Source of the DNA: Mycolicibacterium mengxianglii
GTDB lineage: Bacteria; Actinomycetota; Actinomycetes; Mycobacteriales; Mycobacteriaceae
Direction: 5' to 3'
NCBI RefSeq assembly: GCF_015710575.1
Contig: NZ_CP065373.1
Coordinates: 3,782,001-3,846,000, forward strand
Length of the DNA stretch: 64,000 bases
Made by a program: the position numbers and the translations under genes. How positions within the stretch are numbered: the stretch's first letter is position 1; each line of letters begins with the position of its first letter. A model generated the notes under the pieces. The model saw only the letters and a list, made by a program, of their open reading frames with translations, was not told where the DNA came from and ran no database searches. Shown here one piece after another: positions 8,447 to 15,864 of this stretch.

Positions 8447-9652
8447 ATGGGATTGCGCGGCGAGGCGGCCATCGTCGGTTTCACCGAACTGGCGCCCACC
8501 CGGGCCCCCACGGAGCCGCTGACCTTCACCCTGGAACAGTGGGCCGCGTTGAGCGCTGCCGCGCTCGCCGACGCCGGGATCTCCCCGACGGAAGTGGACG
8601 GGATCGTCTGCTCCCCGCTGATGGAGTCGGAGATCTTCGTCCCGTCGACCGTCGCCGAATACCTCGGGATCCGGGCCAACTTCGCCGAGTTCGTCGACCT
8701 GGGCGGTGCGACGGCGGCGGCCATGGTGTGGCGGGCAGCCGCCGCAGTCGAACTGGGGATCTGCCAGGCGGTGCTGTGCACCATCCCCGCGCAGTACATG
8801 ACGCCGATGTCGGACAAGAAACCGAAGAATTACGGCGACGCCCTGTATTTCGGCGCCTCGAGCAACCAATACGGCTCACCACAGGCCGAATTCGACATTC
8901 CCTACGGCAATCTCGGGCAGAACGGCCCGTACGCCCAGGTGGCGCGGCTCTACGGTGCCACCTACGGCTATGACGAACGCGCGATGGCCAAGATCGCCGT
9001 CGACCAGCGTGTCAACGCCAACCACACCGAGGGCGCGGTCTGGCATGACACCCCGATCACCGTCGAGGACGTGCTGGCCAGCCCCATGATCGCGGATCCG
9101 TTGCACCGGCTGGAGATCGTGATGCCGTGCTTCGGTGGCGCCTCGGTCGTGGTGACCAATTCCGATCTGGCCCGGCGGTCGCGCAACCGGCCGGTATGGA
9201 TCAAGGGATTCGGCGAGCACGTCCCCTACAAGACCCCCACCTACGCCGATGATCTGCTGACCACCCCGATGACCAGGGCCGCCGAGACTGCGTTCTCGAT
9301 GGCGGGCATCGGCCGCGCTGACGTGGATCTGGTGTCGATCTACGACTGTTACACCATCACGGTGTTGCTGAGCCTCGAGGATGCCGGCTTCTGCGCCAAG
9401 GGCACCGGCATGAGATTCGTGGCTGACCACGACATGACGTTTCGGGGAGACTTTCCGGTCAACACCGCCGGCGGTCAGCTGGGCTACGGCCAGGCCGGCA
9501 ACGCCGGCGGGATGCACCATGTCTGCGACGCCACCCGCCAGTTGATGGGCCGGGCCGGGGATGCGCAGGTACCCGACGCGCACCGGGCGTTCGTCTCCGG
9601 CAACGGCGGAATCCTGTCCGAGCAGACCGCACTGATCCTGCAGGGTGATTGA
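8447..9652 (+). CDS. Thiolase-fold lipid-transfer/aldolase-like protein (Ltp2 type)
   Basis: Thiolase superfamily protein of 401 residues, of the group annotated as acetyl-CoA acetyltransferase or lipid-transfer protein. Fold landmarks are AAIVGFTE at the N-terminus, GGASVVVTNSDLA in the middle and GGQLGYGQAGNAGGMHHV near the C-terminus. Where true thiolases have the nucleophilic cysteine followed by GS, this protein reads LGGATAAAM. In place of the thiolase HDCF motif it has YDCYT. Both features match steroid side-chain retro-aldolases such as Ltp2 rather than thiolytic enzymes. The next gene is a DUF35 protein, the known partner of Ltp2-type enzymes. I infer a carbon-carbon lyase acting on a beta-hydroxyacyl-CoA. 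Confidence 0.85.
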   Translation: MGLRGEAAIVGFTELAPTRAPTEPLTFTLEQWAALSAAALADAGISPTEVDGIVCSPLMESEIFVPSTVAEYLGIRANFAEFVDLGGATAAAMVWRAAAAVELGICQAVLCTIPAQYMTPMSDKKPKNYGDALYFGASSNQYGSPQAEFDIPYGNLGQNGPYAQVARLYGATYGYDERAMAKIAVDQRVNANHTEGAVWHDTPITVEDVLASPMIADPLHRLEIVMPCFGGASVVVTNSDLARRSRNRPVWIKGFGEHVPYKTPTYADDLLTTPMTRAAETAFSMAGIGRADVDLVSIYDCYTITVLLSLEDAGFCAKGTGMRFVADHDMTFRGDFPVNTAGGQLGYGQAGNAGGMHHVCDATRQLMGRAGDAQVPDAHRAFVSGNGGILSEQTALILQGD

Positions 9653-9653
9653 G

Positions 9654-10067
9654 ATGAGCGAGTTCGAGAAACCGATGCCGGTCAAGACGCCGGTGAGCGC
9701 ACCTTTCTGGGATGCTTTGGCAGAGCACAGGATCCGCATCCAATATTCGCCGTCGCTGGGCCAGTACGTCTTCTATCCCAGAATTCTCGCACCACGGACT
9801 CTCGCCGACGACCTGGAATGGCGCGAAATCTCCGGTGCCGGAACGCTGTACACGTTCACCGTGGCCCAACGCCCAGTCGCCCCGCACTTCGCCGCCGACG
9901 TCCCCCAGCTGCTGGCGGTGGTGCAATGGGACGAGGGGCCGCGGTTTTCCACTGAGATGGTCAATGTGGATGCCGACGACCTGAAGATCGGGATGCGGGT
10001 GCAACCGGTGTTCTGTGACTACCCCGAGCACGGTGTCACGATGCTGCGATACGAGCCGGCAGCGTGA
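9654..10067 (+). CDS. DUF35 OB-fold partner protein lacking zinc-ribbon cysteines
   Basis: Small OB-fold protein (137 residues) of the DUF35 family, partner of thiolase-fold enzymes. The signature order is present: PFWDALAEHRIRIQ, then YFPR-like YVFYPRILAP, then the OB fold GAGTLYTFTVAQRP and LAVVQWDEGPRF. Most DUF35 proteins carry four cysteines of a zinc ribbon between these parts. Here the segment QYSPSLGQYVF has none, so zinc binding is lost. I chose the ATG at 9654, one base after the lyase stop; a GTG at 9645 in the same frame is possible. Its stop overlaps the next start by 4 bases, so the three genes are translationally coupled. Confidence 0.85.
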   Translation: MSEFEKPMPVKTPVSAPFWDALAEHRIRIQYSPSLGQYVFYPRILAPRTLADDLEWREISGAGTLYTFTVAQRPVAPHFAADVPQLLAVVQWDEGPRFSTEMVNVDADDLKIGMRVQPVFCDYPEHGVTMLRYEPAA

Positions 10068-12325
10068 TCACCGAGCACCGGGTCACCTGCCCGCTGTGTG
10101 AGGCCATGTGCGGGCTGCGGGTCACCGTCGCTGAGGGTGACGTGGCCAGTATCCGCGGCAACCGCGACGACGTGTGGTCCCAGGGTCACCTGTGCCCCAA
10201 AGGCACCGCACTGGGCACGATCCACAGCGACCCCGATCGACTTCGACAACCCCTGGTGCGCAACAGCTCCGGTGAACACGTCCCGGTCAGCTGGGATGAT
10301 GCGTTCGCCGAAACCGAACGCCTGCTGCGGCCGGTGCTCGACACCTACGGAGCCCGCGCGGTCACCGTGTACATCGGCAATCCGGTGGCCCACAACCTCG
10401 ATCTGGAAACCTACGTAGGGGCCCTGGTAGGGCTGGCCGGCGCAGCCGGGATGCCTGCCTACTACTCCCCCGGCACCGTCGATCAGTGGCCGCTGAATGT
10501 CGTCGGCGCCCTACTGTTCGGCGGGATGTGGAACGCGCCGATCCCTGATCTGGAGCGCACCGATCACCTGGTCGTCCTGGGCGCCAATCCTTCTGCATCC
10601 CAGGGCTCGATGCTGTCGACCCCAGATGTGATGGGCAAGCTGACGGCCATTCGCGCCCGCGGTGGCCGGGTGGTGGTGGTCGATCCGCGGCGGACTCAGA
10701 CAGCACACCGCGCCAGCCAATGGGTGCCGATCCGGCCGGGTACCGATGCCCTGCTGTTGTTCGCCGTGTTGCACACTCTGGCTGCCACGGGCGCGGTGCG
10801 ACGGCCGGCGCACCTGGCCGGGCGTGTGCTGGGGCTCGACGAGGTGCTGGCACTTGCCGAACCGTTCACTCCCGAACGGGTGGCGGGCCCCACCGGTGTG
10901 CCCGCCGAGGTGATCCGGCAGCTGGCGGCCGACCTCGCCGCCGCGGCGAACCCCGTCCTGTACAGCCGGATCGGCGCCTGCACACAGGAATTCGGGACGT
11001 TGGCCACCTGGCTGGTATTTGTTCTCAACGTCGCACTCGGTGCGGTGGACCGGCCCGGTGGCGCCCTGTTTCCCAAGGCGGCGGTGTGGTCGCCGATGTT
11101 CGCCAAGCCTCCGGATCAAGTCGGGCCGGGCTGGGAGTTCGGGCGGTTCCACAGCCGCGTGCGCGGCGCCCCGGAGGTGCTCGGGCAGTTCCCCGTCAGC
11201 TGTCTGGCCGAGGAGATCGATACCCCCGGCGAGGGACAGATCCGGGCTTTGATCACCGTTGCGGGCAACCCGGTGATCTCGTCGCCCGCGGCTCGCCGCC
11301 TCGACGATGCCCTGCCCGGGTTGGACGCGATGATCTCGGTGGACAACTGGCTCAACGAAACCACCCGGCACGCCCACGTCATCTTCCCCGGGTCCTCACC
11401 GCTGGAACGGGCGCATTGCGACGATCTCTACTGGATGTACTCCACAGCGTCCTGTGTGAAGTGGTCCGAACCGGTGTTCCCACCGGCCGCTTCTCGTCCG
11501 TCCGAATGGGAGGTGCTCCTGCGCCTTGCCGGGGCGATGGTCGGGATTCCCGTGCCCGACACCGACATCGGCATGCTCGACGACCTGTATGTGCACGGCA
11601 TGATCGCCACGATGTGCCAGGGTTCGGGCAACCCGCTCGCCGGCCGCGATCCGGCGGAGGTGATCGAGTCCTTGAGCGGTCGCGGCCCGGAGCGGTTGAT
11701 GGACCTCGGGATCCGCCTGGGGCCCTGGGGTGAGGACTTCGGACGGCGACCCGGCGGTCTGACGCTGGCCGAAGTGCGCCGTCACCCCGACGGACTGCGT
11801 CTCGAAGAACTCGACGGCGGGCGTCTCGACGAGGTGATCAGCACGCCGTCGGGGAAGATCGAACTGGCGCATCCCATCCTCACCGACGACGTCGGCCGAC
11901 TGCTCACCCGGATCGACCGCGACGAGGACGAGCTGGTGCTCACCAGCCGTCGGCACTTACGGTCGAACAACTCCTGGCTGCACAACGTACCCGCGCTGAT
12001 GCGCGGTAAAGACCGCTGCACCTTGTTGATCCACCCTGACGATGCCGCCCGCAATCAGGTTCGCTCCGGGCACCTGGTCGACGTATCGACCAGCGAAAGC
12101 ACCTTGTCGGTGCCCGCCGAGGTGACCGACGAGATGATGCCCGGCGTCGTGTGCCTGCCGCATGGCTGGGGACACGGTGTGCCCGGGACCCGGCTCGGCG
12201 TCGCCAATCAGCACCCGGGTGTCAACTCCAACGTGCTGAATCCTCCTGAGCTGATTGATGTTCCGAGCAACACCCAGGTGGTCAACGGAGTGCCGTGCCG
12301 GGTGACTCCCAGCGCGCCCGGCTGA
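10064..12325 (+). CDS. Molybdopterin oxidoreductase (DMSO-reductase/BisC family)
   Basis: Cytoplasmic molybdenum oxidoreductase of 753 residues; no twin-arginine signal is visible. The N-terminal 4Fe-4S site is CPLCEAMC...C with Cys9, Cys12, Cys16 and Cys44. Pterin-guanine-dinucleotide-binding motifs include VVLGANPSASQ, VVDPRRTQTAHRA and the C-terminal domain with RSNNSWLHN and LPHGWGHGVPG. The region expected to hold the molybdenum ligand reads YYSPGTVDQWP, so Ser or Asp rather than Cys or selenocysteine is the probable ligand. GTG start inside a GTGA overlap with the DUF35 gene. The substrate is unknown; coupling with a CoA-dependent lyase suggests oxidation or hydroxylation in a side-chain or aromatic degradation route. 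No separate electron-transfer subunit lies nearby. Confidence 0.9.
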   Translation: MITEHRVTCPLCEAMCGLRVTVAEGDVASIRGNRDDVWSQGHLCPKGTALGTIHSDPDRLRQPLVRNSSGEHVPVSWDDAFAETERLLRPVLDTYGARAVTVYIGNPVAHNLDLETYVGALVGLAGAAGMPAYYSPGTVDQWPLNVVGALLFGGMWNAPIPDLERTDHLVVLGANPSASQGSMLSTPDVMGKLTAIRARGGRVVVVDPRRTQTAHRASQWVPIRPGTDALLLFAVLHTLAATGAVRRPAHLAGRVLGLDEVLALAEPFTPERVAGPTGVPAEVIRQLAADLAAAANPVLYSRIGACTQEFGTLATWLVFVLNVALGAVDRPGGALFPKAAVWSPMFAKPPDQVGPGWEFGRFHSRVRGAPEVLGQFPVSCLAEEIDTPGEGQIRALITVAGNPVISSPAARRLDDALPGLDAMISVDNWLNETTRHAHVIFPGSSPLERAHCDDLYWMYSTASCVKWSEPVFPPAASRPSEWEVLLRLAGAMVGIPVPDTDIGMLDDLYVHGMIATMCQGSGNPLAGRDPAEVIESLSGRGPERLMDLGIRLGPWGEDFGRRPGGLTLAEVRRHPDGLRLEELDGGRLDEVISTPSGKIELAHPILTDDVGRLLTRIDRDEDELVLTSRRHLRSNNSWLHNVPALMRGKDRCTLLIHPDDAARNQVRSGHLVDVSTSESTLSVPAEVTDEMMPGVVCLPHGWGHGVPGTRLGVANQHPGVNSNVLNPPELIDVPSNTQVVNGVPCRVTPSAPG

Positions 12326-12361
12326 TCGGCGGCGGGCGGTCCTCGGTGTAAGCGCTGCTCG

Positions 12362-12392
12362 GGTATGTCTTTTTCCGGTATGTCCGTAAGAT
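12362..12392 (+). promoter_or_regulatory. Direct repeats and leaderless-type promoter of the GlxA-type gene
   Basis: GGTATGTC occurs at 12362-12369 and 12377-12384, 15 bases apart, a spacing typical of paired AraC half-sites. The hexamer TAAGAT at 12387-12392 ends 7 bases before the ATG at 12400, which fits transcription starting at the start codon. Autoregulation by the encoded protein is inferred. Confidence 0.5.
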
Positions 12393-12399
12393 TTGCGCC

Positions 12400-13347
12400 A
12401 TGAGCCGTCATCGCGTCGCAGTCCTGGCGTTGGAGGGCGTCCTGCCGGTCGACCTGGGCATCCCGACACAGATCTTCAATGACCGTCCCAGCACGCCATA
12501 CGAGATGGTGGTGTGCGGCGAGACCGCGCAACCGATCACCACCAGTGCCGGTTTCACCCTGGGACTGACCGCCGGACTCGACGCACTGACCGACGCCGAC
12601 ACCATCATCGTGCCGGGCTACCAGAACTACCGGCTCCCGCCGTCGGACACCGTGACCGCGACACTCCAACTCGCCCACCGGACCGGAGTGCGGATCGCCT
12701 CCATCTGCACAGGAGCGTTCGCGTTGGCCGCGGCCGGCCTGTTGGACGGGCACACGGTGACCACCCACTGGGCCAGCGCCGACGATCTCGAAGAGCTCTA
12801 TCCGCAGTTGCAGGTCAACCGCGAGGTGCTCTACATCGATCACGACACCATCCTGACCTCGGCAGGTGTCACCGCCGGAATCGATCTGTGCCTGCACATC
12901 GTCCGCAAGGATCTCGGCACCTCGGTCGCCAACGACATCGCCCGCGAACTCGTCGCTGCCCCGCACCGTGACGGTGGGCAGGCTCAGTACATCGCCCACA
13001 GCCTTCCCGACCCCAGCGCGACCACACTCGCCGGCACCCGCGAGTGGGCCCTGGGCCGGCTCGAGGACGACCTGACGATCCAGCAACTCGCCGACCACGC
13101 GGCGGTGTCCACCCGCACTCTGACTCGGATCTGGCGCCGCGAAACCGGTGTCAGCCCGCACCGTTGGCTGCTGACCGCGCGCATCAACCGTGCCCAGGAA
13201 CTTCTGGAGAATACGGACCTGAGCGTGGAGCTCATCGCCAAGCGGTGCGGACTGGGCAGCGCCACGAACCTGCGAGCCCATTTCCGCGCGAGCATCGGCA
13301 CCACCCCGACTGCATACCGGCGCGCGTTCCAACACAGCGCGGCCTGA
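12400..13347 (+). CDS. GlxA-type transcriptional regulator (DJ-1/PfpI + AraC HTH)
   Basis: Product of 315 residues. Residues 1-190 form a DJ-1/PfpI sensor domain with the nucleophile-elbow motif ASICTGAFALAAAGLLDG (Cys103) and TTHWAS. Residues 205-310 hold the AraC-type double helix-turn-helix, with LTIQQLADHAAVSTRTLTRIWRRE and the second motif ELIAKRCGLGSATNLRAHFR. Regulators of this type often respond to amino compounds or stress. It lies 74 bases after the molybdopterin operon and is convergent with the hydrolase gene, so its target cannot be decided from position. Confidence 0.93.
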   Translation: MSRHRVAVLALEGVLPVDLGIPTQIFNDRPSTPYEMVVCGETAQPITTSAGFTLGLTAGLDALTDADTIIVPGYQNYRLPPSDTVTATLQLAHRTGVRIASICTGAFALAAAGLLDGHTVTTHWASADDLEELYPQLQVNREVLYIDHDTILTSAGVTAGIDLCLHIVRKDLGTSVANDIARELVAAPHRDGGQAQYIAHSLPDPSATTLAGTREWALGRLEDDLTIQQLADHAAVSTRTLTRIWRRETGVSPHRWLLTARINRAQELLENTDLSVELIAKRCGLGSATNLRAHFRASIGTTPTAYRRAFQHSAA

Positions 13348-13353
13348 TTTACC

Positions 13354-14247
13354 TCACCGGCCCGCCAGCAGCAATACCGCCTCGGCGAACGCGGCAGGGT
13401 TCTCCTGCGGAAGTCCATGGCCGCCGTCGACAACACGGTGGTCGACCAGCCGCGTGAAGTAATCGTCGTGGTGACCCGTCACCGGTCGTGCTCCGAGCCC
13501 GTCATGCGCGGCGTCGAGCACCACCGTGGGAACCGGAATGACCGGTTTGGAGGCAATGCGTGTCTCGGCGGCCGCATAGGCCGGGTCGCCGTCCACCAGC
13601 GCGTAGCGGTGCCGATAGCTGTGCACCACGACATCGACGAAGTCCGGATTGTCGAACGACTCCGCCGTCGCCGCGAACTCGTCTTCGGTAAAGGTCCAGC
13701 GCGGTGACCACTGCCGCCACAGCAACTGTGCGAATTCGCGGCGGTAGCGCTGAAGTCCACGACGGCCACGCTCGCCGTGCAGGTAAAACTGGTACCAGTG
13801 GGCGCATTCCTGTTCTGGCGCAACCGGATTGACGGCACCCGGAATGTCCTGGACGTTGTAACCGCCGACCGTCACCAAGCCGGACACCGAGTCCGGCCAG
13901 AGCGCTGCGACCAGACAGGCCCCTCGACCACCCCAGTCGAACCCACCGACGATCGGCCGGCGCAGACCCAGCGCCGCGATCAACTCGTGCAGATCATGGG
14001 CAAGTGCCGCCTGCTGACCGGAGCGCAACGTCGCCGCGTCGACGAAGCGAGTGCCGCCGTAGCCCCGCAGATACGGCACCACCACGTCGGCGCCGGCTGC
14101 GACGAGGGACGGCACCACGCCGTCATAACATCGCGGCGAGTAGGGAAAGCCGTGCAGCAGCACCACCGGCCAACCTTGCCGGCTGCCGCGGCGCTCGTAG
14201 GCGATATCGAGAACGCCCGCGCGCACCACAGACACTTCGTGGCCCAT
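13354..14247 (-). CDS. Alpha/beta hydrolase, epoxide-hydrolase/dehalogenase type
   Basis: Hydrolase of 297 residues. The oxyanion-hole motif is HGFP (32-35). The nucleophile is Asp104 in GGFDWGG, as in epoxide hydrolases and haloalkane dehalogenases and unlike the serine of esterases. The catalytic histidine is in VVDGGHGLPQEN near the C-terminus. The start has AGGAGG 5 bases upstream. It is divergent from the GntR gene, and one of two matching operator-like palindromes sits just upstream of it, so it may be under the same control. The substrate is unknown. Confidence 0.88.
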   Translation of the reverse strand: MGHEVSVVRAGVLDIAYERRGSRQGWPVVLLHGFPYSPRCYDGVVPSLVAAGADVVVPYLRGYGGTRFVDAATLRSGQQAALAHDLHELIAALGLRRPIVGGFDWGGRGACLVAALWPDSVSGLVTVGGYNVQDIPGAVNPVAPEQECAHWYQFYLHGERGRRGLQRYRREFAQLLWRQWSPRWTFTEDEFAATAESFDNPDFVDVVVHSYRHRYALVDGDPAYAAAETRIASKPVIPVPTVVLDAAHDGLGARPVTGHHDDYFTRLVDHRVVDGGHGLPQENPAAFAEAVLLLAGR

Positions 14248-14271
14248 GAGAACCTCCTGCGTCGACCCCTT

Positions 14272-14287
14272 ACCTATGCATACAGGT
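14272..14287. promoter_or_regulatory. Operator-like palindrome, hydrolase side
   Basis: ACCTATGCATACAGGT has ACCT and AGGT ends around an AT-rich centre and resembles the site at 14380-14395 by the gntR start. It lies 25 bases upstream of the hydrolase start. Binding by the GntR protein encoded next door is inferred. Confidence 0.5.
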
Positions 14288-14379
14288 TAGCGCCGACGCG
14301 GGTTGGTAGTCCGTTCATTTGGGCGTAAGAGGATATTCACCAGGCCCTTCCAGCGAGGACCGTTGCCACACCGGAAGCC

Positions 14380-14395
14380 ACCTGTATAGTCAGGT
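14380..14395. promoter_or_regulatory. Operator-like palindrome over the gntR promoter
   Basis: ACCTG and CAGGT form inverted arms around TATAGT. The central TATAGT (14385-14390) is also a good -10 hexamer, with TTGCCA (14363-14368) 16 bases upstream as -35. The GTG start follows 7 bases after the -10, so the transcript is probably leaderless. A repressor bound here would shut off its own gene. Confidence 0.6.
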
Positions 14396-14397
14396 TT

Positions 14398-15141
14398 GTG
14401 TCTGAGGCATTGCACGTGAAGATCGCCCGCGATCTCCGAGAGCGGGTGCGCGACGGCGAACTCACCGTCGGAGCCGCGTTGCCGTCGGAATCGCAACTCT
14501 GCGATCGGTGGCAGTCGTCACGGGGCCCGGTACGGCAAGCCCTGGCCACGTTGCGTGCCGAAGGGGTCATCGCCGGCGGCCCCGGCAAGCCGCCGGTGGT
14601 GTGTTCCACGTCCATCGGCCAGCCCTTCGACACCCTGCTGTCGTACTCCGCGTGGGCACAGTCGATCGGGCGCACCCCCGGGCAGCGCACTCTCGAACTC
14701 ACGCTCCGCCGGGCCGACGAACGTGCGGCGTCCAGCTTGGGCGTCGACGAGGGCACGCCGGTGGTGCAGTTCCTGCGGCTGCGATATCTCGACGGTGAAC
14801 CCGCGATGCTCGAGCGGGCCACATTTGTCGAACACGTCGGTCGCCTGTTGTTCGACTTCGACTGCGACTCCGGGTCGATCTGGGCGTACCTGCAGTCACG
14901 CGGCGTGGCGCTGGCGACTGCCTCACACATCATCGATGCGGTCGGCGCAGACCCGGTTGACGCGCTGCAACTCGAAGTCGCCGAAGGGTTTCCGTTGCTA
15001 CGGCAGCGGCGCTCGACTCGCGACGCCGACGGTGAAGTCGTCGAATGCCACGACGATCGGTATCTGCCCGAGATGGTCAGCTTCACCTTGGAGAACACCC
15101 TCGATGTCCGCACCCCCCTGGCGCGGCACGCAAATCCCTGA
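14398..15141 (+). CDS. GntR-family regulator, HutC/UTRA subfamily
   Basis: Regulator of 247 residues. Residues 4-70 are a winged helix-turn-helix (RDGELTVGAALPSESQLCDR, then SSRGPVRQALATLRAEGVI). Residues 85-240 are a UTRA ligand domain, recognisable from EGTPVVQFLRLRYLDGEP and the final strands LLRQRRSTRDADGEVVE. HutC-type GntR proteins commonly control phosphonate, amino sugar and histidine catabolism. The next two genes are of phosphonate-catabolism type, so this is probably their specific regulator. Start is the GTG at 14398 directly after the promoter palindrome; 18 bases separate it from the next gene. Confidence 0.92.
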   Translation: MSEALHVKIARDLRERVRDGELTVGAALPSESQLCDRWQSSRGPVRQALATLRAEGVIAGGPGKPPVVCSTSIGQPFDTLLSYSAWAQSIGRTPGQRTLELTLRRADERAASSLGVDEGTPVVQFLRLRYLDGEPAMLERATFVEHVGRLLFDFDCDSGSIWAYLQSRGVALATASHIIDAVGADPVDALQLEVAEGFPLLRQRRSTRDADGEVVECHDDRYLPEMVSFTLENTLDVRTPLARHANP

Positions 15142-15159
15142 ACGGACGGAGATCCACCC

Positions 15160-15864
15160 ATGACGGACACCACAGCTCGACCCGAACTGGTCGTACTGGA
15201 TATGGCGGGCACCACGATCGACGACGGCTTGGCCGTTTACCGCGTTCTCGAAGAGACGGTGCGAGCCCACGGCGGGGCGCCCTCGGAGGGTGAGATCGCC
15301 AAATGGCACGGCGCCGCCAAACATGAGGCGCTTCGCGCGCTGCTCACACCGGCCGGCAGCGCCCCACTGAGCGACGAACTCTTGGCACCGATCGTCGACG
15401 ACTTCCGGACCCGGCTCACCGCCGCCTACGTCGAACGCCCGCCGGTCCCGTTGCCTGGCGTACCCGAAGCACTTGCCGAGCTTCGCGCCGCGGGGATCCG
15501 GGTCGCTCTCAACACCGGATTCGACCGCGACGTGGTGAACTCGTTGTTGTCCGCACTCGGCTGGGACGGCGACACCGTGGCCGACGCGGTGGTCTGCGGC
15601 AGTGATGTGCGGACAGGCCGCCCTGCACCCTTCATGATTTTCCATGCCATGGAAGAGGTTGGTGTGCAGGATGTCTCACGGGTGCTGGTCGCCGGCGACA
15701 CCCCACGAGACCTCGAAGCCGGTATGAACTCCGGCGCCGCATTCGTCGTCGGCGTACTCAGCGGTGCCAGCGACAAGGATGAGCTCAGTGCCCACCCACA
15801 CACTCACCTGCTCGCATCGGTGGCTGAACTTCCCGCACTGCTCGGCGTGGCGCGCGCGTCGTGA
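15160..15864 (+). CDS. Phosphonatase-like HAD hydrolase (PhnX-like)
   Basis: Haloacid-dehalogenase-fold hydrolase of 234 residues. The nucleophile loop is LDMAGTTIDD with Asp14, the AGTT form typical of phosphonoacetaldehyde hydrolase. In the cap domain HGAAKHEALRAL (50-61) aligns with the Bacillus cereus phosphonatase segment holding the Schiff-base lysine, so Lys54 probably plays that part. Later HAD motifs are LNTGFDRD and VAGDTPRDLEAGMNSGA. The family annotation is phosphonatase-like hydrolase; cleavage of the C-P bond of phosphonoacetaldehyde or a relative is likely but unproven. No phosphonate transporter, PhnW transaminase or C-P lyase gene is in the window. Confidence 0.88.
   Translation: MTDTTARPELVVLDMAGTTIDDGLAVYRVLEETVRAHGGAPSEGEIAKWHGAAKHEALRALLTPAGSAPLSDELLAPIVDDFRTRLTAAYVERPPVPLPGVPEALAELRAAGIRVALNTGFDRDVVNSLLSALGWDGDTVADAVVCGSDVRTGRPAPFMIFHAMEEVGVQDVSRVLVAGDTPRDLEAGMNSGAAFVVGVLSGASDKDELSAHPHTHLLASVAELPALLGVARAS

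Noticed and set aside
8381..8869. Longer start for the TetR gene at 7820-8380
   Set aside because: The extension is antisense to the lyase gene; the GTG at 8380 has a near-ideal AGGAGG.
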